Assembly (NCBI GenBank): GCA_030295235.1 | Contig: AP026131.1 | Span: 1,240,001 to 1,304,000, forward strand | DNA from: Fistulifera solaris | Taxonomy: Eukaryota > Bacillariophyta > Bacillariophyceae > Naviculales > Stauroneidaceae | Direction: 5' to 3' | Length of the DNA: 64,000 nt | In this document: positions 44,179 through 55,135 of the stretch, piece after piece | Numbering within the stretch: the stretch's first letter is position 1 | How the letters are laid out: the number at the start of each line of letters is the position of its first letter | Made by a program: the position numbers and the translations under genes | The notes under the pieces: model-generated | Database searches by the model: none | What the model was told of the DNA's origin: nothing | What the model saw: only the letters and a program-made list of their open reading frames with translations

Positions 44179-45780
44179 CTAGTACGTAGGCATCGATCTG
44201 AAGCATTCCCGTCGGCACGTGCGGCTTCGAGATTGGGATCTTTGAACATCTTGGAATGCACAGGTATGTTGCGAGAAATGCTTGGAAACCAGTTTTGGCT
44301 TTCGGATGGGGCTTTTCGAGGTTTTCTGCTGCTTGAGATACATAGCGATGCCCGAGAAAGATTTGCTTTTTGGTTGTTGTCTACGATCAAGGCCGTCTTC
44401 CAAATCGTGACCATTACGAGACGGACTCAGTGATATCAGTGACAACGAGTCTTGTAATGTTTGGAACGTGGCACTCCCCAATGAACCTGCTCGTTTGAAA
44501 AATCTATTGGAAGCTAAAGGGCTATCCTCAATCGGACTCTCGGGTGAGCGAAACATGTCAGCACCGGTACATGATTTGCTATGATGTATCCTCAATGCGG
44601 AGGTTCTGGACACCGGACTCGCCTCAATGAGTGACAACGAATCCTGGGCGGTTTGAATAGTTCTTCCCGATGATACACTTTTCGTGGAGGATGTGCTGGT
44701 CCTGGATTCTTTGGCGGAAGTTGGTAAAAAGGGCGTGGCTGGCTTTCGGCGTGGAGAATCACTGATCGCACGTGTCAGTTTTCGAGTTGCTCGTCCGCTA
44801 GCAGACTTCGGGGTCCTGACTTCAGAGCGTCGAGCTGATTGCCCTTTTTCGGTATTTCTTTTAGACGATCTACTAACTTTGTCGAGCGACAGCGATCGTG
44901 TGCGGCTTTGCGATGATAAGTAATTTCGTGCTGGACTATAAACGTTGGAATAAGACAATGCTTTCGTCGGTGCTTTGTCCAAAATTGGCCGAGTAGAAGG
45001 AGGATCCGTTCCCCTTTGAATGCCCGAGTTGGATCGTTTCATCTCTTTGCGTAAAACACTCCTTTGTTGTGAGCACGTTGAGCGTCCGGAGCCGTCCAAG
45101 CTACCATCTCTCCGTCCGTCGCGGCTTCTATTTCTGTGCTTTCCAGGAGACCTGGAAAGGCCACTTCTGCCGGGTTTGTTGCTGAGGAGGACTTGCTTTT
45201 CTGCCGTCACAACTCTTCGACCGAGCTTTCATCTCTTTCTCATCCCTCATGGATTTCGTGCCAGTCGACGACGAACTCCCTGTCTTGCTCTTTAGACTTC
45301 GTGTACTTCCGCTTCTTTCTCCTCTTGGTCGACGTTTGTGTGTTCTCGAGCAGCTAGTGGACCGCGTTGTCTTTTATCAGAATTCCTTCCCGAGCATGAC
45401 GGAGGACTTCGCTTCACTCCATCTAACTTCAAAGAGCCTGTGTGAGGGCTCTTTGATGACTTACTCAGTGATCTTTGGGCAGGAGTTCTCGGCGTGCGCG
45501 TGTGTTCAGTCGGGTCGGCTCCTTGTGCTTTCGTCGGCGTTGGATCTCGGTGTAATTTATGCTTTGATTGAGATAGGCGGAAGGAAGGCGATCGCATGTT
45601 CTCCGGTCGAATTGACTTTTTACTTTGTCTTGGGGAGCAGCAGGATTTACTGTCTCGAGATAGGCGAAATACGGATAGCAATGTGCTCGGTGTGCGATGT
45701 TCTCTGCTTTTCTCTCTTGCTTGATGAGAAGGTGATGCTTCATCTTTGCAATTGGCCATTTCAAAGTGCTTCAGCCACAA
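44179..45780 (-). CDS. Ser/Arg-rich low-complexity protein, function unknown
   Basis: A basic, Ser/Arg/Lys-rich protein of roughly 530 aa with no recognised fold. Visible motifs include RS-type runs (RSRDGRRDGS, RTRSLSLDKVSRSSKR) and a repeated phospho-site-like block: IQTAQDSLSLIEASPVSRTSALRIHHSKS and FQTLQDSLSLISLSPS share QDSLSLI, near 44620-44660 and 44425-44470. At least two one-base shifts (near 45240-45330) and perhaps a third near the C-terminus (two frames compete after 44420) make the exact ends uncertain. It could be a splicing-type or cytoskeletal regulator, which is inference from composition only. Confidence 0.5.
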
Positions 45781-46844
45781 ACAGACGCTTTGGAATTTAC
45801 CTCAGTTAAATACGGAGTAACAATTTATGCTTTGCTTGCTCAACCAGGGTGAAAAGCGAAAGCAATCCAAAATCCGAAGGAAAAGCCTTTCATTTTTCAT
45901 GTTTCATGTTAGTCGTCGATCCGAAAGCGGAGAAGTTGTTGGCTTTCACATTTTTCTGTACGAATGACCCTTCATCCTTCATCTTGCGATGTCCTCATGT
46001 CCGATGTCCGCTAATGTCCTTTGTGCTTTGTGCTTCAGCTTGGCGTCATGACTAAACAATTTCATTCACAGGTGCATGTCGAACAGGTACTACGTTTGCT
46101 ATGTCAAGCCCCATTTTCAGGATTCACGTCTACGATTCTCAAGTCGTATCTTCTACAATTTTAGTATAGTCTCGACGAAGGTCTTCACGGTGGAACATTT
46201 ACAACGAATTCCTTGGCGTCCTTGAAGTTTTCAGTTGTCATTTTCATTGTTGGACATAATGTCGATGGAGCTGGATACGTTCTTTCCTTCTCTACGACCA
46301 AAATGACTAATCTGAATGACTGTTTAGAAAACGTTACTCTGAAAGCTAAATAACGGGAACAAGTGGTAGATGTCAATCAAAAATCAAAGCAAAAAGCTAA
46401 TGTGTGGTTGTAGGTCTGCACTTTATTACTCCGTAGCAGTAGTCTTTTACTCCGTCTTTATCCATTGTTGAAAACAACGATCGTAGTCTCTAGATTCAAC
46501 AAAGTTTTTGATGAATTTTTTTTAAACGGAATCAGACTCACTAGTCACTAGAGCTTTAGAGAGAGTGGCTTGATAGATGGGTGGGTGGTGGCTGGGAAAG
46601 TGGCGGGTAAAATACTACGGAGGAGTAGTCTAAGGAACTCTAGAGGTCCCATACAAAGTACATGAATGAATGAGGAAGATAAAGAGTTGATAGCGCGGCA
46701 AACTAGACTTTAAGTATCTTTAGCTCTTGAGGCACTAGAGAATACGTTCTATTTCGTTATTTTTGAAATCGTTGTATGGTGCCGAGATAATTGGCTTTTA
46801 CATTGCAACCAGTGAGATAGAAGTGCTTGAACAACGACTTTCTC
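45781..46844. other. AT-rich intergenic region before the retroelement island
   Basis: About 1 kb without a gene. TACGGAGTA is at 45811-45819 and TACTCCGTA at 46427-46435. Confidence 0.4.
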
Positions 46845-46848
46845 TGAT

Positions 46849-46938
46849 TAATGAAAGATTAAAACGAAGTTGTTCCAATCTTTATGCGAATAGATGAGTT
46901 GCAGTCTAGACCCGCGAACGCCGAATGACGCTGCCAGC
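46849..46938. repeat. Left copy of a 90-bp direct repeat bracketing the retroelement island
   Basis: TAATGAAAGATTAAAACG... to ...GACGCTGCCAGC, identical to 61275-61364. It directly abuts the 5' LTR of element A. Outside the 90 bp the two copies differ. It is most simply a remnant of a terminal repeat of the minus-strand element C, or a duplicated piece of the target. Confidence 0.85.
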
Positions 46939-47166
46939 TGTCAAATTATATTTAGTTCTGGTCATGAGTATTCGGGACTCCTAGTGTGTGTGGAGTGTAC
47001 TTACTGTCTTTGTGATAGTGAGTTTGTGTATCCGGTACTCATGGTATCTTTTGGGGTTCGCTTCCGCACACGTCATCGGAAGTTTGGCGCATGTGCAAGT
47101 TCTTCTCTTGACACGTCGCAGAGGTGTGCGTAGTGTGTGGTATAGTGTTCTACGTGACGTATAAGT
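46939..47166 (+). repeat. 5' LTR of copia element A
   Basis: Starts TGTCAAATTATATTTAG. Its 3' limit is set by the primer-binding site beginning at 47167, because no independent right boundary exists. It matches 53362-53585 almost perfectly. Confidence 0.8.
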
Positions 47167-50100
47167 TGGTACCAGAGCTAAGGAAGTTATGTTTAAGTCT
47201 ACGACGGCATAGTACTGGTCAAGTGTCGACGTCGACAAGATTTGGTTCAAGATCACAAGATCTTGACTTCATTTCCGCCCTCTTTTGCAGTCTCACATGA
47301 ATAACAATAGTGAATTTGGTTTGCCTCGACTTTCCTTGTTCGCTCTATTCTATTGCATCCTGTCTCTTGAAGACAAGCTTTCTTTCAGTCTCGCTTACTG
47401 TTTTGAAGATTCGTTTCGGGTGAGCTATCTGTGCGCCTCCCGGAATTTGTCAGATTAACAGTCGCAGTTTCGCTTTCAAGTTTCGCTTTCCGTCCCGCCA
47501 TGGTTCTCTCTCGAGCTCAATCGCGGGCCGCTTTCAACCACGTGATGGACAATGTCCTTGGCCGTGGTGATGATTCTACTCTTAAGCAAGCGTTGGTGTC
47601 CGCGAGGGTTTCTGGACATCTACTTGCTCCTCGAAGTTCACGTCCTTTGGACATCGGAAGTCTTGAGTTTCGCGAACGGCCGGCGAAAACTTCCCAGTCG
47701 CTTCGTGGTGATAAGACTTTGTTGTATGCCTTCCTCGAGTTTGTGTCTCATCGTGGTCGTTCTGGTGACCCGATCGATGACTGGTTGGCGGTCACTGAAG
47801 ACGGGTTCAATGAGTTCCGCTTAAGCCCCGAACGCGTTTTCGATCGCAACAACCTCGAGGCCCCCGGGGTTCCTGTTCCCCCTCCTGTTGCATCCCGTGC
47901 GCGAGGGAATGTCTCCCGCAGCTCTTTTCAAGCGTGGTATTAAACGTGATCCTTCTCTCTTTCCTACTCTCAAGGACGAGAGCTTCAACGACGCCCTGGC
48001 ATCGTTCTTTTGTCAATCAGGCCCGAGCTCAAGATGTGGAAGAGGTGCTCAACGAGGATTATGCCCCTACTACTGAAGACGAAGAGAGTTGTTCGACGAA
48101 AAACAGAAGTTTCTCTACGCCGTCTTGGAGAGTAAGGTGCTTACGGACCAAGGAAAAGCCCTTATTCAGCGACTACGAAGACACTTACGGCCTTCCAAAA
48201 GGTCTATGCAGCGTTGAAGCGCCATCACCTACAGTCTACCAAGGCCCAGATGGATTCGGCAACGATTCTATCCTACATTACTTCCGTTCGTTATGGAGAA
48301 GGTCATCGTGGTGGTACTGCATCTGGATTCGTGCATGATTGGATTGAGCAAGTTCGTCGTTATGAGCGCATGTCCGGTGACCCCTTTTCCGATAAGCACA
48401 AGCGAATCCTACTTGAGAATGCTGTTAGTACTGTCGCTGAGTTCCGTCAGGTCAAAACTAGTGCTGATTTGGAGTTGACCAAGAATGGAACGGAGTTAAC
48501 TTTCGAGCAGTACTGCGCTCTCTTGATTTCCCGCTGTGTCTCAGTTGAAGAACAAGCCAAACGCAAGTCTCGCGTCGGTACTGTTAACTTCCATGAGACT
48601 TATGCTTCCGATTTCTGTGATGAGGCCGGTACTGGGGAAGTTGACCTTTCTGGTTATCTTGTGGACTCCGATGTTCTTGTTTCTGAGTGGCAAGTTAATG
48701 CTACTGACCGGCGTTCTGTTGGATTCCGTGGTTCTCCTTCAACTGGGTCTGCTCCTAGAACGCGAATGCCGCGCGAACGTTGGTTCCAGTTGAGCGATGA
48801 CGCGCGTCAAATTTGGGATTCTTTGGCGGATCGCGATAAAGCCATCATTCTTGGTTTGCTTTCCGCTCCCGGACGTGATGTCAATGGCGGAAATCGTGAC
48901 ACGCATTCCATGACTCAGACCGGTCGTCCGTCCATCCTCCCGTCGCACGGTGCAGTTTCACGACCTTGACCCTATTGCATCTCACGACTCTTCCCCTCCG
49001 GAACCTACTGAAGAGTTTCATGATGCTGCTCAAGATCCTCCAAGTGCCGTGCTTGATGGTGAGTCTACCGTGCTTGTGAATGCCGCTCGCTCTAGTTCTC
49101 ACGCTGGCCCCGCACGATATTCGTCGCCTTCTGTCTCGTTCTTCGCAGAACAATTCGAATCGTCAAATTAACACTTTGACGACGTGTCGCGTGTCCCTTC
49201 AACACGTTTTCTCCTGTGGATTCGCTACTCGATCGCTGGTGCCAACGGTGGTGTTGCCGGCTGTGACGTCCGAGTCATTCACAAGGATTTTCCCCATCGG
49301 CGTGTCAACATTCAAGGCATCGACAACCATCAGATGACCGATCTCGAACTCGGTACTGTTGGGACCGGTCATAGCTGTTTTCAACCAGTACGCGTTGTAT
49401 GGAAAAGGCCCTACCATTCACGCTTCCGGACAGTTGGAGCACTTCAAGAACGTTGTCGATGACAAGTCTATCCACGTGGGCGGGCGGCAGTGCATCGCTG
49501 ACTCTCGACGGTTACGTGATCCCTCTTCAAGTTCAACAGGGACTCGCTTCGCCTTCCTATTCGTCCGTTTACCGACGACGAATGGCGTTCTCTCCCGCAC
49601 GTCATTATGACGAGCCTTCTCGATTGGGATCCTTCTGTTCTCGATCATGCTAACGATCAAGCTGATTGGTTCGATCGCATCAGCAACACGCTCGATCTTG
49701 AAGATCCTCGTCCCCTCTTCGACGAATTCGGCGACTACCATCGCGGGGATAGTATGGACATCGAAGATCGCTTCGTTTTTGCCCACGTCGCCCTTCCTCC
49801 GATCTTTCCGGCCCTTGACGAAATCATCGAGTTATACGACGCTACGGTATTGAGCCCGCCGCTTTCCAGGCTATTGCCCGCCATTTCGAGGTCTACAACA
49901 ACGAATTTGTCGCACAAGGCCATGTTGATGACGACAACGGCGTGACTGGACCACCCGTGAAAGCCCTTCCGTCCACGCCACGTACTATTCAGCGCCAAGA
50001 CCCGGATCTAGGTCGACTTCGTCCTTACTTTGGATGGATTTCCAACGATCTGATCAAGAAGACGCTTGAAAATACCACCCAGTATGCTCGCCTTCCACTC

Positions 50101-53100
50101 CCTGGCAGCACCCTTCTCAAGCGCGCCTTCAAGTCTTCAAATCCGGCTCTCAATGTTCATCGCCGTTCCGAAGCCGTCGCGTGTGATATCGTCACGCCAA
50201 TACACCGGCTATTGACAATGGGTCCCAGTCTGCCGTTATCTTTGTTGGCTATGATACCATGGTTACCGATGTTTATGGTATCAAGACGGATAGCCAGTTC
50301 ATTCGGACCTTGGAAGACAATATTCGTGAACGGGGAGCTCCAACTCGTCTCCTTAGCGATCGCGCCCAAGTTTTGATCAGCAACGCGGTTCAAGACGTTC
50401 TTCGTACTTTCTGTATCGGCGTGGCAAAGCGAGCCCCACCAACAGCAACAAAACCCTGCCGAACGCCGTTTCCAGACGATCAAGAATACTGCCAACCGCA
50501 TCTTAGACCGTGCCGGCCACCTTCTACGTGGCTTCTTTGTCTTCAATACGTGTGCTTCCTCCTCAACCACACGTACAATCAAACTTTGAAGACTGTTCCG
50601 TTGTTGGCGTTGACGGGTTCGACTCCTGATGTTAGCGTTCTTTTGCGCTTCTACTTCTGGCAACGTGTTTTGTATTTGAAGCACGACTACGGTTTCCCTT
50701 CTGATTCTCCTGAAGGCCTTGGCACTATCGTCGGTATTTCCGAACATGTTGGGCCCGCTCTTTGCTGGAAGATTCTCACTGCTGACACCAAGCAAGTCAT
50801 TTGCCGATCTTCCGTTCGTCCGTACACTGAGGACGACCCTAATTTGCGCGCCGCTCAGGCTGCCGGGGAGATGTCTTCTACTACTTCTGCTCCTGTCATC
50901 CTGTCCCGCAAGGATTCAGTCACAGAGAAAATTTCGTTTTCTCTCAGCCCTCCGACGACGCAGCGACCGTGCCTCCTCCTCCACCGCTTCGTTGATGTCG
51001 AAGATTTGATTGGTCGAACGTTTCTGACAGATGTGGCTTCTGATGGTCAGAAACACCGAGCAAAGATTGCACGCCTCGTCGACGATTTCGATTCTTCCGT
51101 TGAACGAGTACCAGAACGAATCAAGTTTGTGTGCAAGGTTGGAGAATCCGAAGCCGAAGAAGTTTTCAGCTATGCCCAGATCATGGCATACCTAGCTCGA
51201 GACGCGGATGCCCCTGTTTGGAAGTTTAAGCACATCATTTCGCATCAAGGTCCCCTTAAAGATGGAGATCTCGACTACAAAGGTTCTTCCTACAATGTAT
51301 TGATCGGGAATGGGAGAACGGGAGATCACAGCTGAGCCTCTAAATGTTATTGCTTCCGATGACCCTGTGACCTGTGCTATTTATGCCAAGGAAAATAACC
51401 TCTTGGATGTTCCCGGTTGGAAAAGATTCAAGTCCATCGCAAAAAGACACAAGAAGTTCGTCCGGTTGGTGAACCATGCTAAGCTTCGCTCCTACAACAC
51501 GGCTCCGCGATACAAGTATGGTTTCGAAATTCCCGTGACTATGCACATGCGATGCGTCTAGACGAGCAAAACAAGAACACCAAGTGGAAGGATGCCGTTG
51601 CCTTAGAGTTGCTTCAAATTCAAGAGTACGAGACCTTCAAGGATTTAGGTCACAAGTCGGTTGGGAGGCCTCCTCAAGGTTACAAGAAAATTCAGCGTCC
51701 ACTTAGTTTTTTGACGTCAAGCACGACGGGCGTCACAAGGCTCGACTGGTGGCAGACGGACACTTAACCGATATCCCTACTGAGTCTGTCTACTCCGGCG
51801 TTGTCAGTTTACGGAGTTTCCGTCTGGTTACTTTTCTTGCCGAGCTTAATTCTCTCAAGTTCTGGGCTACCGACATCGGCAATGCCTATCTCGAGGCGTT
51901 TACCTCCGAACGCGTCTACATTGAGGCTGGACCTGAGTTCGGGGAATTGGCTGGTCATATTCTTCTTATCAGCAAGGCCCTTTACGGACTACGGTACCAG
52001 CAGCGCCGCAATGGGCCGATCGATTGGCTGACGTTATGCGCGAATTGGGTTTTCAACAATGCAAGGCCGATCCCTACATTTGGCTACTGACGCGAACGAA
52101 GATGTTTACGAGTATGTTGCGGTCTATGTTGATGATTTGGCCTTAGCGATGAAGGATCCTCAAGCGTTTGTCGACTTGCTAACGAAAGAGTACAAGTTCA
52201 AGTTGAAGGGAACCGGCCCAGTCAGTTTCCATCTCGGAATGGACTTCACTCGTGACAAGGATGGTACTCTTTGCATGTCTCCCAAGAAATACACCGAAAA
52301 GATCATCGCGAATTACGAGCGAATGTACGGGGAGTCGCCCGAAACAGAATGTCACTTCACCGTTAGAAAAGGGCGATCATCCGGAATTGGACACTTCAGA
52401 GTTTCTGGATGAGAAAGGTACTCGAGATTACCAGTCTTTGATTGGTTCGTTGCAATGGTTGATCAGTATCGGGCGCTTCGACATCATGACTGCTGTTATG
52501 ACGATGTCCGGCGTTTCGTTCTGCTCCGCAAGGGTCATTTGGATCGCGTTAAGCGGATCTTTGGATACGTTTAGAAGATGCGGAACGCCGCCATTCGCTT
52601 TCGTACAGGGGTTCCTGATTTGTCCGATCTACCTAATTTTGAGTACGATTGGTCCAAGTCGGTTTACGGTGACGTGAAAGAGGTTGTTCCCCATGATGCT
52701 CCTGGACCTCTCGGCAAGGCAGTTGTTTCTACACATTATGTCGATGCGAACTTGATGCATTGCGTGGCTACGGGGAGATCTGTGACTGGTATTCTACATT
52801 TCCTTAACCAGACGCCGATCGATTGGTATTCCAAGAAGCAAGCTACTGTCGAGACGGCTACGTATGGATCCGAGTTCGTCGCCGCAAGGACTTGTGTTGA
52901 ACAAATCATCGACATTCGAAACACACTTCGCTATTTGGGTGTTCCTATCCGAGACAAGGCTTATATGTTTGGCGATAATCAATCGGTTGTCAACAGCTGA
53001 CGCAAGTTCATGCCAAGCTTCACAAGCGTCACACGATGCTTTCCTTTCATCGAGTTCGTGAGGCAATTGCGTCTGGTATGATTGCTTTCCTTCACATCCC

Positions 53101-53361
53101 TGGCGACATGAACCCGGCCGATATTCTCAGTAAGCATTGGGGATACTCGCAGATCTGGCCGGCGTTTTGAAGGCTGTGTTGTTTTGGATGGGTGACACCT
53201 CGGAGATCGAAGACTAGGATTCCAAGGTGTCGAGTGATATTTGTGGTTATGTGTTGAGTGGTTTTACATGTTTATATGTCTGAGCGAGGCAAACAGGGAT
53301 GGAGTTTGGTTTGAATTGGTTTGGATTTGGATTGGAGACCGTGTCTGCGAGAAGACGGGAG

Positions 53362-53585
53362 TGTCAAATTATATTTAGTTCTGGTCATGAGTATTCGGGA
53401 CTCCTAGTGTGTGTGGAGTGTACTTACTGTCTTTGTGATAGTGAGTTTGTGTATCCGGTACTCATGGTATCTTTTTGGGGTTCGCTTCCGCACATCGGAA
53501 GTTTGGCGCATGTGCAAGTTCTTCTCTTGACACGTCGCAGAGGTGTGCGTAGTGTGTGGTATAGTGTTCTACGTGACGTATAAGT
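53362..53585 (+). repeat. LTR shared by elements A (3') and B (5')
   Basis: Begins TGTCAAATTATATTTAG directly after the purine tract of A and continues into primer-binding site and gag of B, so one LTR serves two internal regions. Confidence 0.8.
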
Positions 53586-55135
53586 TGGTACCAGAGCTAA
53601 GGAAGTTATGTTTAAGTCTACGACGGCATAGTACTGGTCAAGTGTCGACGTCGACAAGATTTGGTTCAAGATCACAAGATCTTGACTTCATTTCCGCCCT
53701 CTTTTGCAGTCTCACATGAATAACAATAGTGAATTTGGTTTGCCTCGACTTTCCTTGTTCGCTCTATTCTATTGCATCCTGTCTCTTGAAGACAAGCTTT
53801 CTTTCAGTCTCGCTTACTGTTTTGAAGATTCGTTTCGGGTGAGCTATCTGTGCGCTCCCGGAATTTGTCAGATTAACAGTCGCAGTTTCGCTTTCAAGTT
53901 TCGCTTTCCGTCCCGCCATGGTTCTCTCTCGAGCTCAATCGCGGGCCGCTTTCAACCACGTGATGGACAATGTCCTTGGCCGTGGTGATGATTCTACTCT
54001 TAAGCAAGCGTTGGTGTCCGCGAGGGTTTCTGGACATCTACTTGCTCCTCGAGTTACGTCCTTTGGACATCGGAAGTCTTGAGTTTCGCGAACGGCCGGC
54101 GAAAACTTCCCAGTCGCTTCGTGGTGATAAGACTTTGTTGTATGCCTTCCCTCGAGTTTGTGTCTCATCGTGGTCGTTCTGGTGACCCGATCGATGACTG
54201 GTTGGCGGTCACTGAAGACGGGTTCAATGAGTTCCGCTTAAGCCCCGAACGCGTTTTCGATCGCGAACAACCTCGAGGCCCCCGGGGTTCCTGTTCCCCC
54301 TCCTGTTGCATCCCGTGCGCGAGGGAATGTCTCCCGCAGCTCTTTTCAAGCGTGGTATTAAACGTGATCCTTCTCTCTTTCCTACTCTCAAGGACGAGAG
54401 CTTCAACGACGCCCTGGCATCGTTCTTTTGTCAATCAGGCCCGAGCTCAAGATGTGGAAGAGGTGCTCAACGAGGATTATGCCCCTACTACTGAAGACGA
54501 AGAGAGTTGTTCGACGAAAAACAGAAGTTTCTCTACGCCGTCTTGGAGAGTAAGGTGCTTACGGACCAAGGAAAAGCCCTTATTCAGCGACTACGAAGAC
54601 ACTTACGACGCCCAAAAGGTCTATGCAGCGTTGAAGCGCCATCACCTACAGTCTACCAAGGCCCAGATGGATTCGGCAACGATTCTATCCTACATTACTT
54701 CCGTTCGTTATGGAGAAGGTCATCGTGGTGGTACTGCATCTGGATTCGTGCATGATTGGATTGAGCAAGTTCGCCGTTATGAGCGCATGTCCGGTGACCC
54801 CTTTTCCGATAAGCACAAGCGAATCCTACTTGAGAATGCTGTTAGTACTGTCGCTGAGTTCCGTCAGGTCAAAACTAGTGCTGATTTGGAGTTGACCAAG
54901 AATGGAACGGAGTTAACTTTCGAGCAGTACTGCGCTCTCTTGATTTCCCGCTGTGTCTCAGTTGAAGAACAAGCCAAACGCAAGTCTCAGCGTCGGTACT
55001 GTTAACTTCCATGAGACTTATGCTTCCGATTTCTGTGATGAGGCCGGTACTGGGGAAGTTGACCTTTCTGGTTATCTTGTGGACTCCGATGTTCTTGTTT
55101 CTGAGTGGCAAGTTAATGCTACTGACCGGCGTTCT
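53362..55135 (+). mobile_element. Truncated Ty1/copia element B, second copy of A
   Basis: From the shared LTR through the gag region this copy is near-identical to 46939-48715 of A. It stops abruptly at 55135, within the gag-end region, where sequence of element C on the other strand begins. Fossil, broken, with no integrase or RT of its own. The very high identity to A implies that A and B arose together, for example by LTR-LTR recombination or a tandem duplication, rather than as two old insertions. Confidence 0.85.

Larger units (their letters stand above)
46939..53585 (+). mobile_element. Ty1/copia LTR retrotransposon A (diatom CoDi-like), young but broken
   Basis: Fossil element with both LTRs. 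The 5' LTR is 46939 to about 47166, followed at once by a primer-binding site TGGTACCAGAGC, close to the usual initiator-Met-tRNA site of copia elements. Parts in copia order: gag about 47.5-49.0 kb, protease about 49.1-49.6, integrase about 49.9-50.9, a chromo-like linker about 51.0-51.4, reverse transcriptase about 51.5-52.4 and RNase H about 52.6-53.2. A purine-rich tract before 53362 precedes the 3' LTR (53362 to about 53585). Integrase-before-RT order identifies Ty1/copia. The two LTRs are nearly identical, so the insertion is very recent. The coding part is interrupted, with roughly a dozen or more breaks. The 3' LTR runs straight into a second internal region (element B). Confidence 0.9.
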
